Below, in pieces: positions 43,715 through 52,861 of a DNA stretch of 64,000 nucleotides. Origin of the DNA: an uncultured Pelagibacteraceae bacterium. GTDB taxonomy: Bacteria; Pseudomonadota; Alphaproteobacteria; Pelagibacterales; Pelagibacteraceae. The notes beneath the pieces were generated by a model. The model was given only the letters and a program-made list of their open reading frames with translations, was not told the origin of the DNA and made no database searches. Positions within the stretch are counted from its first letter, which is position 1, and each line of letters begins with the position of its first letter. The stretch is taken from contig CACFSG010000001.1 of the NCBI GenBank assembly GCA_902568875.1, positions 44,374-108,373 of the forward strand. The letters run 5' to 3'. The translations under genes and the position numbers were made by a program.

Positions 43715-44815
43715 ATGAAAATTCAATTATCAGAAAACAAAGTTTTTTTTGAAAATAAGGGTCTAAAAAAAGAAATACACCCTTTTTGGTTAAGAGAAAG
43801 AGTAAATGAAGAAAATTTTGTAGATAAAGAGACACAACAAAGATTATTTGATCCAACAAAACTTAAAGAAAATATAGAGATTAAAAATTTAAATTTATCG
43901 GATAAATTTTTAGAAGTTTCTTTTAATGATGGAGTTAAAACTAAATTAACCATTCAAAGTATCCTTAAAGAATTTTCCAATATCAATGATATAAAATTTA
44001 TTGAAAGAATTAAGTGGGATTCATCTTTAACTAATTTGAATTATTTAGAGTTTAAAGAAGATATGTTTGAAAAAAAAACAATGTATGAAACTTTAATAAA
44101 TTTTTATAAATATGGATTTATTATTTTTAAAAAAGTACCAACTAGAGAAAATTTTATAGTAAAATTTGCTAATTCAATTGGAAGTATAAGAAGAACTAAC
44201 TTTGGTGAATTTTTTAATGTTAAATCAAAACCAAATCCTAATGATCTTGCTTACACTTCACTACCTTTGGCTCCTCATACAGATAATCCTTATAGAAATC
44301 CTGTGCCATGTATACAAATATTACATTGTATAGAAAATGAAGTAAACGGAGGATGGTCTACATTAGTTGATGGTTATACAGTTACTGAAAAACTAAAAAA
44401 AGATTTTCCTGATTATTATAAAATATTAACTGAGATCAAAGTTAGATTTCAATTTATAGACCAAAATGTAGTTTTGGAAAATTGGGCTGAAATGATTCAG
44501 TTAGATGAAAACAAAAAATTTAAACAGGTAAGATTTAGTCCTAGATTAGATTTTGTGCCTTTAATGGATAAAGAAAAATTAGAATTATATTATGCAGCAA
44601 GAAAAAAAATATCTGATTTATATAATTCAGATAGATTTAGAATTGAATTTAAATTAAATGCTGGAGACTTATTAATGATGGATAATTATAGACTTCTTCA
44701 TGGCAGAACAGAATATAATGCTAACGAGGGTAATAGATTTTTACAAGGGTGTTATATTGATTACGATAGTACTGAGGGAAAATTAAAACATTTAAAAAGA
44801 AAATTTAATATTTAG
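43715..44815 (+). CDS. Gamma-butyrobetaine hydroxylase-like 2-oxoglutarate/Fe(II) dioxygenase
   Basis: 366 aa. The N-terminal DUF971-like domain (EIHPFWLRERVNEENFVDKE then TQQRLFDP) is followed by a TauD/BBOX catalytic domain: iron ligands LAPHTDNPYRNP (His188, Asp190) and DNYRLLHGRTEYNA (His329), with the nearby Arg of the oxoglutarate site. The Cys ligands of the zinc site in human BBOX are absent from the N-domain. It may hydroxylate a trimethylated amine such as gamma-butyrobetaine or trimethyllysine. It is monocistronic and divergent from the phosphatase. Confidence 0.87.
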   Translation: MKIQLSENKVFFENKGLKKEIHPFWLRERVNEENFVDKETQQRLFDPTKLKENIEIKNLNLSDKFLEVSFNDGVKTKLTIQSILKEFSNINDIKFIERIKWDSSLTNLNYLEFKEDMFEKKTMYETLINFYKYGFIIFKKVPTRENFIVKFANSIGSIRRTNFGEFFNVKSKPNPNDLAYTSLPLAPHTDNPYRNPVPCIQILHCIENEVNGGWSTLVDGYTVTEKLKKDFPDYYKILTEIKVRFQFIDQNVVLENWAEMIQLDENKKFKQVRFSPRLDFVPLMDKEKLELYYAARKKISDLYNSDRFRIEFKLNAGDLLMMDNYRLLHGRTEYNANEGNRFLQGCYIDYDSTEGKLKHLKRKFNI

Positions 44816-44822
44816 AGATCAT

Positions 44823-45536
44823 CTATTTTTTCAAAATAAAACAAATTAATTTATCTTTAAATTCTAATACTTTATCATATTTATGATCGATTTCTTTAAT
44901 TCCATTTGAGATTTGTTTATTACTAAAACTAAGTAGCATAGAAATATATCTTTGTTTAATCAGATCAAGATATTTCTGTTTGGAAATTTTTACATTAAAT
45001 TCAAATTTTCTTATATTAACTGTAGTAAAAATCTGGCTAATTAAAAAAAAAATTTTTTGATGTCTTTTAAATGAATCTTTTAATTTTTTATCCATCAATG
45101 AAAATGTTGGTAACTCATTCTTATAAGAATCTAAATTTAATATAAAAATTACTCCATTTTTATTTAAACTTTTATTACATAAAAATAATAATTTTTTGAT
45201 TTCATTCATTTTTAAAAAATGAATGGTCTGTTTAATTAAAATTAAATCAAAAGTTTCTTTATTTTGTTTAAAAAATGATAAAGCATCGGTTCTTTGAAAG
45301 GATATTCTTTTATCTTTGTCTTTATGATTTATTATATCAATTCCTAATGGTTTATTTGTAAGTTTTAATTGTGAACTTAATGTGCCTAAAATTTTTCCTC
45401 GACCACATCCAATATCTAAAATTCTAGATTTTGAATTAAGTTTAATACTTTTTGTTAAAAATCTATTAAATGAATGAATATAATTATCAGATGCGATCCA
45501 AGTTTTAGTATCCCAATTTTTAAGTAAAGGTGGCAT
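44823..45536 (-). CDS. SAM-dependent methyltransferase (class I), 237 aa
   Basis: SAM motif I is SRILDIGCGRGKILGTLSSQ, followed by LGIDIINHKDKDK (motif II), FDLILIKQTIHFLKMNEI and NGVIFILNLDSYKN. The rest is very basic and AT-rich, without substrate clues. The family includes small-molecule and lipid methyltransferases. Convergent with the BBOX-like gene and divergent from lysE. Function beyond methyl transfer unknown. Confidence 0.8.
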   Translation of the reverse strand: MPPLLKNWDTKTWIASDNYIHSFNRFLTKSIKLNSKSRILDIGCGRGKILGTLSSQLKLTNKPLGIDIINHKDKDKRISFQRTDALSFFKQNKETFDLILIKQTIHFLKMNEIKKLLFLCNKSLNKNGVIFILNLDSYKNELPTFSLMDKKLKDSFKRHQKIFFLISQIFTTVNIRKFEFNVKISKQKYLDLIKQRYISMLLSFSNKQISNGIKEIDHKYDKVLEFKDKLICFILKK

Positions 45537-45546
45537 GAATTTTTTA

Positions 45547-45572
45547 ATCTCGAATAATTATCTCGATTAATT
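45547..45572. repeat. Tandem 13-bp direct repeat in a divergent promoter region
   Basis: ATCTCGAATAATT is followed directly by ATCTCGATTAATT (one mismatch), in the divergent gap between the methyltransferase (minus) and lysE (plus). Abutting copies about one helical turn apart can be regulator half-sites. The methyltransferase start is 11 bases away. Confidence 0.4.
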
Positions 45573-45657
45573 TTAGAGTCAAGGAACTAAGATGAGCTAT
45601 TAATATTGCTAAATTTAAATTATTCATAATATTTGTCATCTTGATATAAATAATTAG

Positions 45658-46272
45658 ATGGAATATTTAATTTTAGGATTTTTTACAGGCTTAAGTTTAA
45701 TTTTAGCAATAGGTGCTCAAAATATTTTTGTAATTGAACAAGGATTAAAAAAACAATATATATTTTTGGTATGTCTAATTTGTTCTTTGTCAGATTTAAT
45801 TTTAATATTTATAGGTATATTTTTATTTGAATATTTTAGAAACTTATTCACAAACAATATTGAATTAATATTTAATATATTATTATTTATTTTTTTAATT
45901 TATTTTATATTTACTAAAATTAGATTTAAATATGATGATTTAAATATTAACTTAAATGAAAATAAAATATCTTTAAAAAATATAATTGTTAAAACACTAG
46001 GCTTTACATACTTAAATCCACATGTTTATTCAGATACAGTTTTTTTTCTTGGAAATTTTTCTAAAAATTTTTTGATTACTCAAAAATATTTTTTTGGGGT
46101 TGGAGCCTCAATAGCTTCTTTTTTATTTTTTTTTTCTTTGGGCTACTTATCTAAATTTTCGTCAAAATATTTACAAAATGTTAAAGTATGGAAAATCATT
46201 AATATATTGATAATTATTTTTATGAGTGCATTGACCATATTTGTATTAAAAGATATTTTAAATTTTATTTAA
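45658..46272 (+). CDS. LysE-family amino acid exporter
   Basis: 204 aa with six hydrophobic helices. The N-terminal signature LILAIGAQNIFVIEQGLKKQ matches LysE/ArgO (G-A-Q-N-x-F-V-x-x-x-G). LGFTYLNPHVYSDTVFFLG is the second conserved block (L-N-P-H-x-Y-x-D-T), specific to the basic-amino-acid exporter group. It exports lysine or arginine. No ribosome site is obvious. It is followed by a clear terminator. Confidence 0.88.
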   Translation: MEYLILGFFTGLSLILAIGAQNIFVIEQGLKKQYIFLVCLICSLSDLILIFIGIFLFEYFRNLFTNNIELIFNILLFIFLIYFIFTKIRFKYDDLNINLNENKISLKNIIVKTLGFTYLNPHVYSDTVFFLGNFSKNFLITQKYFFGVGASIASFLFFFSLGYLSKFSSKYLQNVKVWKIINILIIIFMSALTIFVLKDILNFI

Positions 46273-46279
46273 TATTATT

Positions 46280-46306
46280 GTGTGACAAGTTGTTACACTT
46301 TTCTTA
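46280..46306 (+). terminator. Rho-independent terminator after lysE
   Basis: GTGTGACA-AGT-TGTTACAC forms an 8-bp stem (one G-U pair) eight bases past the lysE stop, followed by TTTTCTTATCTT. The same sequence superficially resembles a Crp/Fnr-type site, but the adjacent U-rich tract and its position favour a terminator. Confidence 0.68.
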
Positions 46307-46379
46307 TCTTGTTATAGAAAATTAAATACATACATTAAATTTATTAATTTAGATCCCCAAGAAAGGATAAAACTAAAAA

Positions 46380-46817
46380 ATGAAAAATAATTTAAGTAAA
46401 ATATTTATCTCATTATTTTTAATAATATTTACTAGCAATTCTATTGCAGCAGATGAAACAATTGAAATGCTTAATAAATCGGGTAATGAAATAATGGTTT
46501 ATTCTAAAAAAATTGTAAGAGTAGACGTTGGAGACACAGTATTTTGGAAAGCTACCGATAAAGGACATAACGTTGAGTTTATAAAAGGTGGAGTTCCAGA
46601 AGGTGTTAATAAATTTAAATCAAAATTTAATGTAGATACTGAATATAAATTTACTGTACCTGGCATTTATGCTTACTGGTGCACTCCTCATAAAAACATG
46701 GGAATGATTGGATTTGTTGTAGTTGGTGGAGATAAATCTAATTTAGAAAATATTAAAAAGATTAGATTCTCAGCTAAATCCAAAAAAATAGCTCCAGATT
46801 TAATAAACTCTCTATAA
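46380..46817 (+). CDS. Pseudoazurin/plastocyanin-like type I copper protein
   Basis: 145 aa. A signal peptide (KIFISLFLIIFTSNSIA) is followed by a cupredoxin domain. All four copper ligands are present: His63 in DKGHNVEF and Cys101, His104, Met109 in YWCTPHKNMGMIGF. The C-x2-H-x4-M spacing is that of pseudoazurin. It is a periplasmic one-electron carrier, possibly between the bc1 complex and an oxidase. It has its own leader and terminates at a bidirectional hairpin. Confidence 0.93.
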   Translation: MKNNLSKIFISLFLIIFTSNSIAADETIEMLNKSGNEIMVYSKKIVRVDVGDTVFWKATDKGHNVEFIKGGVPEGVNKFKSKFNVDTEYKFTVPGIYAYWCTPHKNMGMIGFVVVGGDKSNLENIKKIRFSAKSKKIAPDLINSL

Positions 46818-46828
46818 TTAAATAAAAT

Positions 46829-46860
46829 ATTAAGGTCGCTTAATAAATAGTGGCCTTAAT
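46829..46860. terminator. Bidirectional terminator between pseudoazurin and the HpsN/HisD-type gene
   Basis: ATTAAGGTCGCT (46829-46840) pairs with AGTGGCCTTAAT (46849-46860) over 12 bp with two G-U wobbles and an 8-base loop. On the minus strand it is followed by TATTTTATTTAATT, and the minus-strand gene's TAA lies in the stem. It serves two convergent genes. Confidence 0.78.
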
Positions 46861-48142
46861 TTGAAAAACCATATTTTCTTAGTCTTGCATCTCCGGTTCT
46901 AGCATGTGCTTCCATACCTTCGTATCTGGAAATTCTAGCTGCTGCTGCACCAACTTCTTTTGTAGATTTTTTAGTCATTCTCTGAAAACTAAGTGTTTTT
47001 ATAAACTTACCAACAAAAAGTCCTCCAGTATATCTACCTGCGCCTTTAGTTGGTAGTATATGATTTGTTCCTGAACATTTATCTCCATAGGCAACTGTTG
47101 TTTCTTCTCCAATAAATAATGAGCCATAATTTTTTAATCTTTTATGAAACCATTCAAGATTTTGAGTTTGAACTTCTAGGTGTTCTGGTGCATATTCATC
47201 ACTTATTGTAGCCATTTCTTCATCTGTATCACAAAGTATAACTTCACCATAATCACGCCAAGCAGCCTCTGCACTAGTTCTAGGTAATTCGGGTAACTCT
47301 GCTATCAATTCTGGAACCCTTTTCATTACTTCTTCAGCTAATTTTTTACTTGTTGTATACAACCAAGCTGGAGAATTATATCCATGCTCTGCTTGTCCAA
47401 CTAAATCTACTGCTACGATTTCAGGATCAGCTTTATCATCAGCTATAACAGCTATTTCAGTTGGGCCAGCAAACAAATCTATTCCAACTTTTCCAAATAA
47501 AATTCTCTTTGCTTCAGCAACAAATTGATTTCCTGGTCCAACCAATATATCTGCAGGTGGATTTTTAAATAAACCATTTGTCATTGCAGCAATTCCTGGA
47601 ACACCTCCTAAATTAAGTATTACATTGGCACCACATAAGTCAGCTGTATATATTATTGCAGGATGTGCTCCTACACCTTCTTTTGGTGGACTACATGCAA
47701 TTATATTTTTTACACCAGCAACTTTTGCAGTAGTTACACTCATTACAGCAGATGCAATATGAGCGTATCTACCTCCAGGGATATAACATCCAGCAGTATT
47801 AACAGGTATTAATTTTTGACCAGCATAAAGACCAGGTGAAAGCTCCACTTCAAAATCCTGGCCATAATTTTTTAACTGTGCTTCAGCAAATTTTCTAACT
47901 CTTTCATGAGAAAATTGAATATCATCCTTAGTTTTTTGATCTAAATCTTTTTTGATTTTTTCAATTCTTTCTTTTGAAACAATAATTTCACCATCATATT
48001 TATCAAATTTTTTAGTTAGATTTATACAGGCTTCTTCTTTAGATGTTTCAATTTCTTTTAATAAATTTTTAACTATTTCTGTAGTTTTTGTATCATCTGT
48101 AGAAGATGTTTTAGGGGATTTTTTTAGATATGTAATTGCCAT
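46856..48142 (-). CDS. hpsN: Histidinol dehydrogenase-family enzyme, probable sulfopropanediol 3-dehydrogenase (HpsN-like)
   Basis: 428 aa with full HisD-family features: AGCYIPGGRYAHIASAVMSV, ADILVGPGNQFVAEAKRILF, GKVGIDLFAGPTEIAVIADD, DLVGQAEHGYNSPAW, DEYAPEHLEV and TNHILPTKGAGRYTGGL. The C-terminus ARISRYEGMEAHARTGDARL and the context (TauABC-type transporter, sulfolactate/malate-type dehydrogenase, phosphotransacetylase) favour HpsN, which oxidises 2,3-dihydroxypropane-1-sulfonate to sulfolactate. No other his gene adjoins it. Family certain; HpsN rather than HisD is an inference. Confidence 0.75.
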   Translation of the reverse strand: MAITYLKKSPKTSSTDDTKTTEIVKNLLKEIETSKEEACINLTKKFDKYDGEIIVSKERIEKIKKDLDQKTKDDIQFSHERVRKFAEAQLKNYGQDFEVELSPGLYAGQKLIPVNTAGCYIPGGRYAHIASAVMSVTTAKVAGVKNIIACSPPKEGVGAHPAIIYTADLCGANVILNLGGVPGIAAMTNGLFKNPPADILVGPGNQFVAEAKRILFGKVGIDLFAGPTEIAVIADDKADPEIVAVDLVGQAEHGYNSPAWLYTTSKKLAEEVMKRVPELIAELPELPRTSAEAAWRDYGEVILCDTDEEMATISDEYAPEHLEVQTQNLEWFHKRLKNYGSLFIGEETTVAYGDKCSGTNHILPTKGAGRYTGGLFVGKFIKTLSFQRMTKKSTKEVGAAAARISRYEGMEAHARTGDARLRKYGFSN

Positions 48143-48184
48143 GATTTATTTAAAGCATATTGAATTTTATTTCAACGAAAAGAA

Positions 48185-49096
48185 TTAATCTAAAGCCACT
48201 ACAGCCGCAGCAATGGAAGCCAATCTTGCTTGAGCTTCATCAGATCGACTTGTTATAACTACAGGAACTTTACCACCAACAACAACACCAGCTGCACATG
48301 CGCCAGAAAAATAAATTAACATCTTAACTAGTCCATTGCCCGCTTCAACATTTGGAACCAACAAAATATCAGCCATTCCAGCGACATCATTTTTAATACC
48401 TTTAATTGATGCAGATTTTTTTGAAATGCTATTATCAAATGCTAGTGGACCATATACATCTGCATTAAAATTTTCTTTTTTTGCAAGTTTTGTTAACTCT
48501 TCTGCATCTTTAGAGCTAGGAATACTATCTAAAACTTCTTCTGTGGCAGAAAGAATGGCAACCTTTGGCCTTTCAATACCAATTCTATTTGAAAAGTTAA
48601 TAACATTTTTTAAGATATGCATTTTAGTTTTAACATTAGGCAAAACATTTAAAGCACCATCCGTAATAATTAGTGGTTTGTCTTCTTTTTCAATAGTCAT
48701 ATGCCAAATATGACTTAATCGAGTTTTTCCAAGCAAATCATACTCTCTCTTCAAAACTTCTTTCATTAGAACATCTGTATGAATATGACCTTTAACAATA
48801 ATTCTAATTTTTTTTTCACTAGCTAGTTTTGCAGCAATAGTTGCAGTATTGTTTTCTACAGGCTCGTGAATAATTTCATAATTTGAAATATCCCACTTTA
48901 AATCTAAAGCACATTTTAATATTTCTTTTTCATCACCAATAAAAATTGGTTCAATTAAATTTTCATTTACAGCATCTTGAACAGATAACATTGGCAAAGG
49001 TTTACCAGCATTAACTATACCTGCTTTAATTCCTTTTTTTTTATGAGCTAAATTAAGTAAGTTATTAGGACAAACTATTTGTTTATTTGAAAGCAT
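48185..49096 (-). CDS. pta: Phosphate acetyl/butyryltransferase
   Basis: 303 aa, a stand-alone PTA_PTB domain. It contains IRIIVKGHIHTDVLMKEVLK, PLIITDGALNVLPNVKTKM, YGPLAFDNSISKKSASIKG and GMADILLVPNVEAGNGLVKM, ending with VGGKVPVVITSRSDEAQARL. It converts acetyl-phosphate to acetyl-CoA (or butyryl equivalents). In known sulfonate pathways Pta consumes the acetyl-phosphate released by Xsc, which fits the neighbours. It is 2 bases after the Ldh_2-type gene. Confidence 0.85.
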   Translation of the reverse strand: MLSNKQIVCPNNLLNLAHKKKGIKAGIVNAGKPLPMLSVQDAVNENLIEPIFIGDEKEILKCALDLKWDISNYEIIHEPVENNTATIAAKLASEKKIRIIVKGHIHTDVLMKEVLKREYDLLGKTRLSHIWHMTIEKEDKPLIITDGALNVLPNVKTKMHILKNVINFSNRIGIERPKVAILSATEEVLDSIPSSKDAEELTKLAKKENFNADVYGPLAFDNSISKKSASIKGIKNDVAGMADILLVPNVEAGNGLVKMLIYFSGACAAGVVVGGKVPVVITSRSDEAQARLASIAAAVVALD

Positions 49097-49098
49097 AT

Positions 49099-50103
49099 TT
49101 AATGTTTAAGTATTTCAAAATCTTTTTCAATAATCTTTGATATTTTTATCTTTTTTTTTGTATTCATTTTAAATCTTTTATATTTATTTTGACCAGGATA
49201 CATTATCTCTTTAACCCCTTTTATCTTTGGCAATCTTTTGATCCTTCTAATATTATCTTTTATTCTAGTATTGTAATTTTTGACAAATAAATTTGTTTTA
49301 AATGTGATAAATAAATGCCCAATATTTTGTGGTCCCGAAAAATCATCAAAAGGATCTTTTACTCTTCCAGCATGATTTCCACCAGTTAATACACCACTTA
49401 AAATATCAATCATCCAAGCTAAACCTGAACCTCTAAAACCTGCTATGGGTAATTGAACTCCTTCAAGTGCCTTTTTAGCATTGGTTGTGGGTCTACCAAA
49501 TTTATTTAAAGCAACACCTTTGGGAATTTTCTTATTATTTATTGCTGCAACTCTAATTTTTCCTCTATTAATCATTGAAATAGATGTATCTAAAATAAAT
49601 GGAACCTTTGATCCTGTTGGTGTTCCAAAACAAATAGGGTTAGTTCCAAATAAACTTTTTAATGCACCATGAGGCGCAACTGCAGGAGGAGCATTTGTAT
49701 ATATCATTGTTATTAGATTTTTTTTTACCGCTTGTTCTGCGTAATAACCTGAAAGACCATAATGACCACTATTTTTGACAGCAACCATTCCTATACCTGT
49801 TTTTTTAGCATTTTGGATTGCTGTTTTAATTGCAATATCTGCTGCAACAAATCCTATACTATTATCAGCATCAATATGTGAAATTGATTTAGATATTTTT
49901 TTTATTTTTATTTTTGGTTTTGGGTTTATTACTCCTTTAGAAATTCGATCACAATACATTTTTAATCGTGAAAGACCATGACCATATGCACCAACAAGTT
50001 CAGCATTAATTAAAGCATCAGCTGAAATAGAAGCATGGTCGTTACTTAAACCAAACTTTTTAAAAATTTTTATAAGTTTTTTTTTTAAATTAATTGATTT
50101 CAA
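49099..50103 (-). CDS. Malate/L-lactate/sulfolactate dehydrogenase family (Ldh_2; ComC-like)
   Basis: The track start (50139) is a TTG inside tauC. A TTG at 50103 just after the tauC stop, preceded by GGAAAAGG, or a GTG at 50118, is likelier. The NAD-dependent Ldh_2 fold shows in ALINAELVGAYGHGLSRLKM, GIGMVAVKNSGHYGLSGYYA, NAPPAVAPHGALKSLFGTNP and FRGSGLAWMIDILSGVLTGG. The family includes ComC, the (R)-sulfolactate dehydrogenase giving sulfopyruvate. The transporter, Pta and HpsN-like neighbours support that reading. Malate or another 2-hydroxy acid remains possible. Confidence 0.8.
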   Translation of the reverse strand: MKSINLKKKLIKIFKKFGLSNDHASISADALINAELVGAYGHGLSRLKMYCDRISKGVINPKPKIKIKKISKSISHIDADNSIGFVAADIAIKTAIQNAKKTGIGMVAVKNSGHYGLSGYYAEQAVKKNLITMIYTNAPPAVAPHGALKSLFGTNPICFGTPTGSKVPFILDTSISMINRGKIRVAAINNKKIPKGVALNKFGRPTTNAKKALEGVQLPIAGFRGSGLAWMIDILSGVLTGGNHAGRVKDPFDDFSGPQNIGHLFITFKTNLFVKNYNTRIKDNIRRIKRLPKIKGVKEIMYPGQNKYKRFKMNTKKKIKISKIIEKDFEILKH

Positions 50104-50104
50104 A

Positions 50105-52030
50105 TTAACCTTTTCCACGCCATGGAATTGTTTTATCAATTATTTTTCTTAAAGTTACGTCAAATAAAAGACCAAGCATTCCCATTATGAAAATTGTAAT
50201 CCAAATAACTTCATATTGAAAATATTTTTTAGCTACATTTTCAACAAATCCAATACCCGTTGTTCCAGCTAAAAATTCAGCAGCAACTAAAGTTCCCCAA
50301 CACATACCAACAGCAACTCTTATACCAGTTAAAATTTCAGGTAATGAATTTGGAAAAATTACATGTCTTAATATCTGTTTTTTTGATGCCCCAAGAGAAT
50401 GAGCGGCATGAATTTTTGAAAGTTGTGTTCCTGATGCACCAGCTCTTGCTGAAATAATCATAATAGATAAAGAGACCATAAATAATAGAAATACTTTTCC
50501 AGTGTTATCTATACCAAGTACTGAAATAATTAGCGGTGCCCAAGCAAGAGGAGGAACAGGTCTGTATAATTCTATTAATGGATCAAAAAATCCTTTAGCA
50601 AATCTATTTAATCCCATAAACAAACCTAGAGGAACACCTATAATTATTCCGAAAATCAAACCTAACAATACTCTTAAAAAAGAATCCCAAATATGACCAT
50701 ATGGAACAGGTATTTTGAATAATGAAAAGTCTCCAGTAACAACTTTCAAAACTTTTCCTTTAAAATTTTGTTCAACCGTTCCATCTTTTGTGTGAATTGG
50801 GTATTCGCCAGGGAGAATATCAGCAATCCAATCAGGTAAAATAAATCCTATTATTTTACTTACATCCATCATGTCAATCCAAAGCAGAGGAATGTTTTTA
50901 TAACCAACGCTTGGTTTTGACATTAAAATAAATTTATTAAAAGTATCAGATGGTTTTGGTAACCATCGCCCAGATCCTTGCTCAGAGCAACTTGGACCAC
51001 TAGCAACAATTGTACCTGCTGGAAATAAAATTATATCAATTAGCCTAAGTCCACCTTGTTGATCTTTTTGTACTTCATCAAATTCAATTATTGCATCTTT
51101 CATACTGTTTAATGTTTTTGGTGGATAAATACTTGCAAATTCAATTCTTCTTGCAATTTTAACAATATCTTTTGCAAAAGTTGATGCTACTTCCTCAGTA
51201 TCATCTAAACTTTTCCTATATGTTTTGATATCGTCTTTTAATTTTTTAATTGAATTTTTGAATTGTAGATTGTGATTTCTTAATTTAAAGAATTTATCGT
51301 TTATAATTTTAAGTTCTTTAGCAGCAGCATTGAATTTTAGTCCACGATCTGTTTCTGGTACCAATGGAATTTCTATTGTATTTTCTATAGATCCAGTTCC
51401 TTTTCTAACCGTTATAATAGCCCAGCTACCTTGTTCTGAAACAGCTTTTTGTCTTTCAATTTTTTGTTCTTGTGTTTCAAATGGATAATCTTCCTTTTTA
51501 AAGTTTGAACTTAAAAGTTTTATATCTTCCGTTATTTCTTGTAGTTTAATTTTTGTATCTATTTCCATTAATTCTTCGTTAGTTAATAATGGAATTAATT
51601 GTTTGGTTTGAGTTATGTAGCCCAGTAAAGTAGTTTTTTGTTGATTACTTAGATCTGGTGAATTTTCTATTTCATTAATAGTTCTTTGAAGATTTTTATT
51701 CTCAATTTTAATTATAGAAGTGCTTTTGAATTCTCTTTCTACAATAGGGAATTGATATTTTAATCCTAACAACGACTCGTTTACTTTAGCAACTTGGCAT
51801 AATTCATTTGCTGATTTTGGATAAAATCCCTTTGCAATATCCCAAGAATAATAAAGCCATACCAGTAAGATTGCACTACTACCAACAATTACCCAGTGCG
51901 TACCACCTTTAGATCTTTCTGGATTGCCAAAAACTGCATCAACTTTTTCAGTTTTAATTAGTCTTCTTCCATAAAGAATACATCCAACAATTGATACAAG
52001 GATTAATATTGTTACTATTTGCGTAAACAT
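50105..52030 (-). CDS. tauC: TauC-type ABC permease with a large N-terminal extracytoplasmic domain
   Basis: 641 aa; ordinary TauC/SsuC proteins are about 250-280 aa. Two N-terminal helices (TQIVTILILVSIVGCILYG; VIVGSSAILLVWLYYS) flank short basic loops. They are followed by a long hydrophilic, partly coiled-coil region (about residues 60-400). The C-terminal part is the standard BPD permease (ASKKQILRHVIFPNSLPEIL, the EAA loop, and IRVAVGMCWGTLVAAEFL). Taurine/sulfonate or nitrate-type substrate by family. It directly abuts tauB. The extra domain may act near the binding protein (inference). Confidence 0.85.
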   Translation of the reverse strand: MFTQIVTILILVSIVGCILYGRRLIKTEKVDAVFGNPERSKGGTHWVIVGSSAILLVWLYYSWDIAKGFYPKSANELCQVAKVNESLLGLKYQFPIVEREFKSTSIIKIENKNLQRTINEIENSPDLSNQQKTTLLGYITQTKQLIPLLTNEELMEIDTKIKLQEITEDIKLLSSNFKKEDYPFETQEQKIERQKAVSEQGSWAIITVRKGTGSIENTIEIPLVPETDRGLKFNAAAKELKIINDKFFKLRNHNLQFKNSIKKLKDDIKTYRKSLDDTEEVASTFAKDIVKIARRIEFASIYPPKTLNSMKDAIIEFDEVQKDQQGGLRLIDIILFPAGTIVASGPSCSEQGSGRWLPKPSDTFNKFILMSKPSVGYKNIPLLWIDMMDVSKIIGFILPDWIADILPGEYPIHTKDGTVEQNFKGKVLKVVTGDFSLFKIPVPYGHIWDSFLRVLLGLIFGIIIGVPLGLFMGLNRFAKGFFDPLIELYRPVPPLAWAPLIISVLGIDNTGKVFLLFMVSLSIMIISARAGASGTQLSKIHAAHSLGASKKQILRHVIFPNSLPEILTGIRVAVGMCWGTLVAAEFLAGTTGIGFVENVAKKYFQYEVIWITIFIMGMLGLLFDVTLRKIIDKTIPWRGKG

Positions 52031-52828
52031 TTAATTATCTTTTCCCATAATCTCTTCTTCCATGTTCCAAATCATAGTTAGGATTTCTTCTCTTTTACTT
52101 GCAAAATCTTTGTTATTTTTAATTTCTCTTAAATCTCCATTTAATCCCATTGATGCAAAAGGAAGATTATATTCTTTGTGAATTCTTCCTGGTCTTGGAG
52201 CCATTACATACAATCTTTCTCCAAGTAACAGAGCTTCTTCTACAGAGTGAGTAATTAAAATAATAGTTTTACCAGTTTCTTTCCAAATTTTTAAAACTAG
52301 AGACTGCATCTTTTCTCTTGTTAATGCATCTAATGCACCCAAAGGCTCATCCATTAAAATTAAATCTGGATTGTTTATTAAACATCTTGCAAGGGCAACT
52401 CGTTGCTGCATTCCTCCAGATAATTGATAAGTTGGTGTGTTTCCAAATCCTTGTAATCCTACAATTTCTAACCATTCATCAACTTTTTTGGCCGTAGAGA
52501 TTGGGTCTTCTTTTTTCATTCTTAAACCAAAGTTCACATTTTCAGCTACAGTAAGCCATTCAAATAAAGCACCTTGTTGAAACACCATACCTCTCTGAAC
52601 ACCTGGTCCATTGATTTCATTTCCTCCAAGAGTAATCGATCCTGAAGTAGGTCTTAAAAAACCAGCGGTAATATTTAATAAAGTTGTTTTTCCACATCCT
52701 GATGGTCCAAGAACTGTTAGAAGTTCTCCTTTTTTTAAAGTAAAATTTAAATCTTTTAATGCGTGAACTGTTTCTCCTTTAGGAGTTTTAAAAACCATAT
52801 TTAGATTTTGAGAAATTAAATCACTCAT
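52031..52828 (-). CDS. tauB: TauB-type ABC transporter ATP-binding protein
   Basis: 265 aa. Walker A is TVLGPSGCGKTTLLNITAGF, the Q-loop is QRGMVFQQGALFEWLTVAEN, the signature is YQLSGGMQQRVALARCLINN and Walker B is LILMDEPLGALDALTR, with the His switch in LITHSVEEA. It drives the sulfonate-type transporter. It begins 33 bases after an intercistronic hairpin that follows tauA and abuts tauC with no gap. Confidence 0.94.
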   Translation of the reverse strand: MSDLISQNLNMVFKTPKGETVHALKDLNFTLKKGELLTVLGPSGCGKTTLLNITAGFLRPTSGSITLGGNEINGPGVQRGMVFQQGALFEWLTVAENVNFGLRMKKEDPISTAKKVDEWLEIVGLQGFGNTPTYQLSGGMQQRVALARCLINNPDLILMDEPLGALDALTREKMQSLVLKIWKETGKTIILITHSVEEALLLGERLYVMAPRPGRIHKEYNLPFASMGLNGDLREIKNNKDFASKREEILTMIWNMEEEIMGKDN

Positions 52829-52861
52829 ACGAATAACTTTATATTAGAATTTTTTTTAAAA

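Noticed and set aside
46281-46297. Crp/Fnr-type palindrome TGTGACAAGTTGTTACA upstream of pseudoazurin
   Set aside because: It directly follows the lysE stop and is trailed by a U-rich tract, so a terminator explains it better.
48336-48713. 125-aa plus-strand ORF
   Set aside because: Antisense shadow of the phosphotransacetylase gene.
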